From the NCBI GenBank assembly GCA_001600095.1, contig BCIX01000001.1:186001-250000 (forward strand): a stretch of DNA of 64,000 bases. Reading direction: 5' to 3'. The notes under the pieces are model-generated. The model was not told the DNA's origin. It did not search any database and saw nothing but the letters and a program-made list of their open reading frames with translations. The position numbers were made by a program, and so were the translations under genes. Positions 57,493-64,000 of this stretch are shown here, piece by piece. The DNA comes from Bullera alba (taxonomy: Eukaryota > Basidiomycota > Tremellomycetes > Tremellales > Bulleraceae). Each line of letters begins with the position of its first letter. Positions within the stretch are counted from its first letter, which is position 1.

Positions 57493-59082
57493 CTATGGCT
57501 TCACAGTGACCTGCTTGTTTGGCTCCTGCCAGCCTTTCTTCTCGAAACAGGCAAAGACGAGATCGTACCCGTCAAACTCGTACCCGATCCTGTCCTTCCT
57601 TTCGAATCCGGTTCCCAGGAGATCCCCGCCAAAGGCCTGCCACGCTCTAGCTTCTATCACGCTGATGTCGGTACCTGTCGACGCGCCAGCTTCCTCCTGG
57701 GGCGTCGAGACGAATAGGGTGATGGAAAGTCGGTTGGGTTGGAAAATGCCAACTACATTGCGTATCAACGTGGTCAAGTCGGGTCGCGACACGGCTCCAT
57801 TTGCTGCGTCCGAAGTAGGTGCTGTGAGCGGTAATGGGACGTTGCACTCGAAGGAAGCATAAGACCAGCCTTCTTCCGGAGTAACGTGGATGGTGTAGTA
57901 ACCCCCACCCCCGGTCGAATCGGGGATCCCACTGCCAATGACCGCGTTGGCACTGTATCCACAAGGGTCAAAGCCGAACGAGTCGAGAGTTGTCTCGTCT
58001 TTGGAGAACAACTTGTCGATGCCCAAAGTCGCCGAGAGCTCGGATCCAATTTCGTGTCCGGTCCGCGAAGGTCCCGCGAAGGAGGAAGAGGCGCTGAAGA
58101 AAGGTTCTCTCGCTTCAGGAGATAGATGCGACATGAGGATTTCCAAAGTGACGTCTTGGTACTTTGACGGCGTGGCAAAGCTAATGGATTGGATAGCTGG
58201 ACTGCTTGATGCACCGGACAGCGAGGGTGAAGCGGCAGGGAGGGAGAGTCTGAACGTAGAGTCGAGCGCAGAGTCGGATGGCAGGAGGGGTTGCGAGTTG
58301 GGAGATGTGAGGTAGAGTAGCCAATGATCTCGGTTCATAGGGCCGACAATGTAGGCAGTACCAGCGGAGCCTATGATGACACGGAATTCAGTGCAACAGC
58401 TCGATAATCAACGACCGCTAGCACCCGGACTCACCGAACACACTGTCAAGGAAGCTGACCTCGTCTCGCCAGTCCTTGTGAGGGCCGGATTGTCTCTCTG
58501 GGAAGAAGAACGATTTCCGCGAGTAGAAGCACCGCCAGACGTTGGTGAAGCCGCAGTACTGCCTGGCAATCTCGATTATGCGGTACAGACCGAGCAGGTT
58601 GAGCGTCGTTCCGCACGTTTTGAGGATGATGCAGTGAGGTGCGACGAACAGCGACGATTCGCTGTAAGTGAGGGGAGTGTCAGCTTATATATCTCCATAT
58701 CACTTGCATATTGGTCTGGTAACACAAGCCGTATGCCTGATGTATCTGACCAACAATCACCGACTCACCTCAGCAGGTACGCATCAATCTCATCACCTTC
58801 CACCACCGAGAGCACTTTGCACTTGACGATATCCAGCATCTCCTCCCAGATCTCCCGTGGCACACATCGCAGACCTCTCAGCTCTCCACCCGTGCTACTC
58901 CCGCCTTTGACCCTCTCGCGCCGTCTCAGCCCATCAGCAAGCTGGGTGCTTGAAGTTGTCGGTATCGCTTCTTGACCAGGAGCGAACCATATCTCGAGCA
59001 ATTTTTCCGGTCCTTCAAATGGTCCAGGAGAGTTTGCCAATTCTGCGTCGGTTGGCAGGACGACCTGAGCTGGGATAGTCAT
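57493..59082 (-). CDS. SPE2: S-adenosylmethionine decarboxylase proenzyme
   Basis: Predicted 472 residues. Exons: 58769-59082, 58435-58661, 57493-58370. It supplies decarboxylated AdoMet, the aminopropyl donor for spermidine and spermine. The self-processing site is YLLSESSLFV: cleavage between Glu106 and Ser107 makes the pyruvoyl cofactor. LKTCGTT (Cys121) is the catalytic cysteine loop. SFLDSVFG, DSFGFDPCGYSANAV and YTIHVTPEEGWSYASFECN match the core of eukaryotic enzymes. Compared with yeast (396 residues) there is extra Ser/Pro/Ala-rich sequence after YLTSPNSQ and in the N-terminal part. Two very small upstream ORFs lie in the leader (59116-59141). Confidence 0.96.
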
Positions 59083-59738
59083 CGTGCGTGGTGCGGCAAA
59101 GGTGTTATCAAGTGCTCACTGAGACATCATGGTTGCATCATGGCGGCGAAAAAAAGTCGTCCGCGCGAAGCTGCTCGAGGTCAGATCCCATTACAAGTCA
59201 CGTGACAATCTGGCCGAACCAGACCGAGACAAGGTAAGCCCTGGTAAGCCGTAAGACAGGATGACTTCAGCGATGAGCAGCATCTATTGATGGTCTACGG
59301 TGTGGGCATGTGTGCATGATGTACAAATGGGAAAGTGGTGGACCAGGCCGGTGGCTCCAGCTAGTCGTACTTGTTGTGATATACAGGTGTAGGGATAATG
59401 GGATTGTATAATCGTCTATCTACCGGTTCAATTCGAACCTTGGACGTCCCGTTTTGTCGGGTCTGACGAGCTAGGAAATTACACACAGTGGGTGGATGTG
59501 CACAGCCAATCGGCAATGAAGGTGGTGTCGGTCGAGCCCGTCGCTAGCGTTGAGGACAGAGGACCGATGGGATTCTGGCGAGTGAGTGGCCAGTGTCCAA
59601 TCGCGATGTCGATGATATGTAATTTGGGAAAGCGGCCGCTCAACGACCGTCGAGTGATGGTGATGGTGAAGAAGGGGACTGTGGTGGACCTGGAAGTGCT
59701 AGTGCTGATACTGGTGATGGAAGGCTGTCGGCCCATGG
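59083..59738. promoter_or_regulatory. SPE2 leader and promoter
   Basis: 656 bp between SPE2 and the bZIP gene. It holds the two uORFs at 59116-59141 and, further up, a 15-bp palindrome GGTTCAATTCGAACC at 59435-59449. I see no exon. Confidence 0.45.
59116..59141 (-). promoter_or_regulatory. Two overlapping mini-uORFs before SPE2
   Basis: On the minus strand, ATGATGCAACCATGA (59127-59141, Met-Met-Gln-Pro) and ATGATGTCTCAGTGA (59116-59130, Met-Met-Ser-Gln) overlap by 4 bases. They end 34 bases before the SPE2 ATG. Small peptide-coding uORFs regulate AdoMet decarboxylase translation by polyamines in animals and plants; a similar role here is inference and assumes the transcript starts upstream of 59141. 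Confidence 0.55.
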
Positions 59739-61494
59739 CTATCGATTCCTCTCCATTTTGACGTGTTGATCGTCTCTCATGGAGCCGGCGCTTTGCGGGG
59801 AGTGCAACAAGCCACCATCGGCTGACTGGCCAAGCTGAAGTGATGTATTTTCCTTTCGCAGTTGATCGACAACCGCGGTCATCTTGGTCAACCGATCGAG
59901 CTGCGTCTCCGCCAGATGCTCTAAGCTGGCCACGTGCGAGACCGTCTACTTGTTATGTGAAGTCAGCATCTGGTCTACGCACACGAAGTGAACGATGGCA
60001 TGGATGGTTGGAAGTTTGGCACAAGCCAAGTCGCCACCAGTTTCTCCTAAGGAGGATTCGCGCTCTGGGGGAACGTTGTCCAAGACACCAGATTTGCGAG
60101 AGAAATGAAATGCGAAGGATTGTCATAGAGCGGTAAGATGGAGGGGGAGGAAGACTCGTACTCACCTCTTTGCCGTGCACTTTCGATCTCGCACGAAACG
60201 CTCTTTGCGCCAACCTGTTCTGCAATCGCCGCTTCTCCTTCTTGTCGATCCCCGAGGATCCTGCTTTGAGCTGCAAATCATAGTGCTCAAGCTGTTCCAG
60301 TTCCATCATCTTTTTCTCGATGCTGACGTTCGGACCAAACGTCGGATCAAGACTGGTGGTCGACCAAGTCGCCTTTCGACGGTTCTTGGAGTCGGGCTGC
60401 TGTGCTTTCGTTTCCACTGGCGTCGAGGCCGGATCGGAAGAGCGGCGCAATTGGTATGGCGCTCTGTTGTTGGTCCAGTCAGAGTTTCGCTTTCCTCGCT
60501 GGGGTTCGGCGGTGTAAGAGGAAGAAGAGGATGCTCTGAGTGAGGACGATCTACCAATCGACGCGCCGTCCTGATAGTCGTTTGTCAACGCTGGCGGGGG
60601 TGGACTAGCGATAACAGAGGGCGAGTGTACTGGCGAACAAGGATCGTACAACTAAGGATGAATTAGACGGTTCTGTGTTTGTCGGCGAAGATGAACTCAC
60701 GGCATGGTGAGCGTGATCCGAGTGTTGTGACGAATTTGCATGGTTCAGCACGTCGGTGCTGATAACGCCTGGATCATTCGCGTAGAGATTTTCACTCGAG
60801 TGATAACCCTGATTAAGCTGTGCCGCGTTCCTGATGGATCCGTCGTCCATGCCCAGCTGACCATGAATAGCCATTGGCTTGAAAGCGGTCGAGTCAGTGT
60901 AGGAGGAGCTGCCACTGAAGCCGTAAACGGCGGTTTGATCTGGCGGAAGTTTCAGCTTAGGTTGATGCTAGAAAGAGCTCTGAGGAGTCTCTGCTCTGTA
61001 GCCCTGTGCTCACATATGTTGTCGTTGGAACTGGAAGTGGCGAAATCGACCGGAGCATTGGAGTGATACGCTAACGGCTGCCTGTACAGCTGTTGATTTT
61101 GACCGGTGATGGCGGTGTAGCTCAGACCCGGCGTGTGTGAGCTGAAGGAGTTATATGGGTTGGAAGAGGCTTCCGGTAGCCAAGCAGAGGTCTGCTCGGG
61201 GCTCAAGGTGGAAATGGTGTGGGAAGACCCGAACTCGGAGAACCGTCGGTAGACTCGGGTGTCTATCGCGATTGGGGCTGATGGGGTGGGATGGTGTGAA
61301 TGAGCATTGTTGTTTGACGGCTGCGAATGCTGATAGATCTCTGGTTTGACTATCGAGTCGTGGTCAGCGTACGTACGCTTGGGGTAGCATTCCTCCTGGG
61401 AGGGATAGTCGTTGTTGTTGTCGTGAAAGGCTGAGTGGCCAAGACAGCCTTCCTGCTGCTGCTGTCCCGACGGTTGAGTGTACCGGGACAGCAT
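59739..61494 (-). CDS. AP-1-like (Yap/Pap1-type) bZIP transcription factor
   Basis: Predicted 470 residues. Exons: 61014-61494, 60701-60939, 60166-60651, 59739-59945. A long Ser/Gln/His/Asn-rich N-terminus leads to DKKEKRRLQNRLAQRAFRAR. This carries the NxxAQxxFR signature (N385 to R393) that defines the fungal Yap/Pap1 class rather than the Gcn4/ATF class. The leucine zipper continues in the last exon (VASLEHLAETQLDRLTKM to QLRKENTSL). Yap factors govern oxidative, metal and drug stress, but the Cys-rich redox domain of Yap1/Pap1 is not visible, so this may be a different branch. The last intron is 220 bp, long for this window, so a short additional exon is possible. Confidence 0.85.
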
Positions 61495-63661
61495 TCGAAG
61501 GCGATGGTCGACTTGCTGCGTGCTGTAGCGTCTATTTACTCTACAACAACTGCTCTGAGTGAATCATGTGAAGCTGTGTATACTTCGTTGGCTCGTACTG
61601 TGATACGTAGTATGGCAGGTCAAGCTAGAGGCGAGGTTCATCAAGGGGTTTCTGTTGCTCTCAGCCGGCCTCGCCTGTCCTGTTATAAGTAGTACGAGGT
61701 CCAGTGTGATTTGTGCGCCGTACCCCTGGGCGCATGGCGATCAGCATTCCCAGTCCTGAGAAAAGGACACGGGTCCGGTCCAGGCCAACAGGGGGGAAGG
61801 AACGCCTAGGAGCGTCCGGGAGTGGAAGGCTGGGTCACAGAGTTTACTGGAATCAGAACAGCAGGAATGTTCGATGACGGCCTCATTGCAAACATCGACC
61901 GACCCGGAGCGAACAACCTGCTCAAGACCGAGGGCGATCCCGGATACTGATCCTTGGATCTCACCCTCGAGCGATAAAAGCTTACAAGGTTAGCATCCGT
62001 TTCTTTTTGAGGTCAAATCAGCCTCCGGGTTCCACCCTTTACCGTTCCTCTGCCCACCAGTTTCTTTAGCTTCTTTGGCTTCCTTTGGATATGCTTATCA
62101 ATGCGATCCGCGACCGGTACCGTCTCGACAGGGTACCGTCCAGAGCTTTATCTCCTTTCATTTCAGAGTCATTTGTGGGGTCAGCCTTTGTCAGGGCAAT
62201 TAGCGGTCATCGACCCACCCACGGGTATCCCAACGATCCTCAAGGGTGAGCAGAGCTGAGCGGCAAAAAGGGGCAGACCCAGAAGTTCGGTCGAGGCTGA
62301 ATGAGGCGCTATCGAGCCTGACGCGGTGACGCAGGGTGACACGATCGACACGAGCTGTCAGCAACGCGTCAGTTGACCCCTGTTGACTCAGGAACACAAA
62401 GTGAGCGATCCTGTGCAGCCGCAGTCACGTCAGTGCGGAGGTAAGCAGGCTCGCTGCGAGTAACATTCGTTTGGGTTGCTTGGCCTAAATGGTTTAAGAT
62501 GGCGCAATAGGCACGGCAGTCGCAGCTCAACAACCTGAAACTCGACTCCCCCTTTTAACAATAAGCTCGCTCAATCCTTATTGTCCGTTTGGCCTAGAGT
62601 TGCTCATTAGACTGGAACATCAATACACTCAAAGCAAGGGGGGGAGCAAGGTGGGGAGTAAGTTAGTGGAGGAGGAAGGCGTCGAGGGGTGTATCTCGAC
62701 CATCAGTGCATTGTCGGGCTCAGATCGTGTTATGCAAAGGCGAAAGATAGACACGACCATCCCGGTCACACTTAAGACACTCCATCTTCGATATCGTCGA
62801 TACGCTGACACCCTCCACATTGATCACAGAACGCAGATCCCAGAAACGACTGCATCGCGACGATCGCGGACAAGACGAAGGTCGAGATCGCCATCAACCA
62901 GTTCATTCGCCGGGAAGAATCCCCTTTGGCAGATCAGGGCAAAGGCAAGCAAAGGCACGACGGTGGGAGGCGAGAATGTCAATGCGAGGTGAGTGTGATC
63001 AGGTAGTGATGTGTGTGAGGCACTGTGTGTCGAGTGTCGAGACTTGTGTGTGGGGGTTCTGGCAAGTCCAGAGCACACCGGGAGGAAGGAGTCGAACAAT
63101 CTTGGAGACATATCATAGGAGCTGCGGGACCGTGCCAAGTGTTTCATATACACGCCAACGGTATGCTGCAAAGTGTGCTGTGGGCTGTGTGAGCAGACCG
63201 GCGCGGGTGCTCATGGACATGGCCCCGACAATCAATATGTCAATCCTATCAAATAAATCCTCATGTCCGAGGCGAAGATGCTTGCCACACTGTACTGCCT
63301 TTGACAGTCAGACCCCTTTTCATCCTTCTCAACGGTCGTTCAGCCTGCATCCTTCCTCATTCCCGCCATTACTTTCTTCTTGTCGACCATTAAATCACCA
63401 TCCACTGACACGCAGCAGGCTGCTCATAGTACTCTCTGTCACAACCTCATCAGGCGTCTGAGCGTCGCATCATCGCCACATCGCCACAACGCCTTACACC
63501 TCCGACATCACCTCCTGAACCCCCGTCCCTTTCCCTCTTTGCCGCTTTCCCGTGGAGCGTCCGTTGTTCCCAATCATCCTATCCTATAACGACGACATCC
63601 TGATATCACCTCCTCTGTTCATCCAATCGACCTAATCTGCCTCTCCGCCTAAAGACTTACA
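61495..63661. promoter_or_regulatory. 2.2-kb divergent promoter (bZIP / RGS)
   Basis: Both flanking regulators have long upstream regions. TTCTTT-like units at 62062, 62071 and 62081 form a short 9-10-bp-period array. The last 350 bp before the RGS ATG are pyrimidine-rich, like a long leader. A possible 2-exon small frame (62732-62764 and 62830-63006) is noted as a finding, not called. Confidence 0.45.
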
Positions 63662-64000
63662 ATGTCTGGCCAATCTTCCCACATGATGAGGACGACCCGT
63701 CGAGGTCGTCCTTTCCTCAAGGTGAGATGTCTCGAGGAGTCGTGCCGATCACTGGTGATCAAGCTGACCTCGTATAGGATACTGGTGATCTATACTCCAC
63801 TCTCATACTCTCTCTTCCCCTCGAGAACAGGCGTCACTTCTTCAAGAGCTACCCGAATGCATTCACAACGTAAGTATCACATCAGGCTCAGATCATCCTA
63901 TTGACCCTTTGCTCAGCGACGAAGCTGCTGCCAATCTGGCTTCCCTCAAGTTCTCCCAATCCTCTCGTGCCGCCGACCCCAAGGACCCCACACGAATCAT
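63662..64000 (+). CDS. RGS protein, FlbA/Crg type (5' end only)
   Basis: Exons 63662-63721, 63778-63869 and 63917 to the window edge give the first 78 or so residues. The start MSGQSSHMMRTTRRGRPFLK, then DTGDLYSTLILSLPLENRR, HFFKSYPNAFTTDEAAANL, SLKFSQSSRAADPKDPTRI match the fungal-specific N-terminal region that precedes the DEP and RGS domains in FlbA/Sst2-type proteins (family knowledge, no search). Such proteins accelerate GTP hydrolysis on G-alpha subunits, damping pheromone or growth signalling. The RGS box is outside the window, so the identity rests on the N-terminus alone. Confidence 0.7.

Noticed and set aside
59435..59449. GGTTCAATTCGAACC taken as a tRNA B box
   Set aside because: It is a self-complementary palindrome; neither strand has an A box or acceptor stem at the right distance.

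Overview
The window is nuclear DNA of a basidiomycete yeast, most likely a tremellomycete of the Cryptococcus/Kwoniella type. The evidence is very intron-dense genes with short introns (about 45-110 bp) using GTNNGT donors and CTGAC/CTAAC-like branch points, high gene density, and protein families typical of that group. These include a chromodomain/coiled-coil protein resembling the Cryptococcus Polycomb subunit Ccc1, an AP-1-like bZIP and a FlbA/Crg-type RGS protein. I rebuilt gene models by hand from splice signals and reading-frame phase. Every complete multi-exon model below closes in frame. Exon coordinates are in each entry and the exact exon ends are my predictions.

Layout: 1-180 is the 3' end of an unrecognised gene. 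0.4-9 kb: RanBP1, the p24 cargo receptor EMP24, lanosterol 14-alpha-demethylase ERG11 (azole target), exosome subunit RRP4 and an alpha/beta hydrolase. 9.3-11.9 kb: a large disordered C2H2 regulator with a 3.6-kb upstream gap. 15.5-19.1 kb: a CsbD-like stress protein and the choline-transporter-like protein PNS1. 19.8-26.7 kb: striatin (STRIPAK scaffold), a small two-repeat glycine-rich protein, a DUF6699-type protein and LSM5. 27.1-32.9 kb: a peroxiredoxin-like fold at the end of a long disordered chain, a repeat-marked intergenic stretch and an unrecognised gene. 33.8-50.3 kb: EFL1, the chromodomain protein, GLN4, ASF1, TRM1 and CFD1. 50.7-61.5 kb: PRP6, an unrecognised small gene, CSE4 (CENP-A), SPE2 and a Yap-type bZIP. 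63.7 kb to the end: the 5' end of an RGS gene.

The genes do not form a pathway. They are mostly housekeeping: RNA processing (RRP4, LSM5, PRP6), translation and tRNA (GLN4, TRM1, EFL1), chromatin (ASF1, CSE4, the chromodomain protein) and membrane or sterol biology (ERG11, EMP24, PNS1). Most are in divergent or convergent pairs with short shared spacers. I found no convincing tRNA, rRNA, transposon ORF, CRISPR or prophage.

No undescribed multi-gene system is evident. The items most worth a second look are these: groups of about 10-bp-period micro-duplications confined to the long intergenic gaps; an imperfect palindrome at 31.1-31.2 kb that shares a 20-mer with the neighbouring gene's start; a possible stop-codon readthrough extension in that gene; extreme micro-exons in ASF1 (3 and 6 coding bases); a GC-AG intron in GLN4; two tiny uORFs before SPE2; and a CENP-A whose tail keeps a full H3 K9/K14-like segment.
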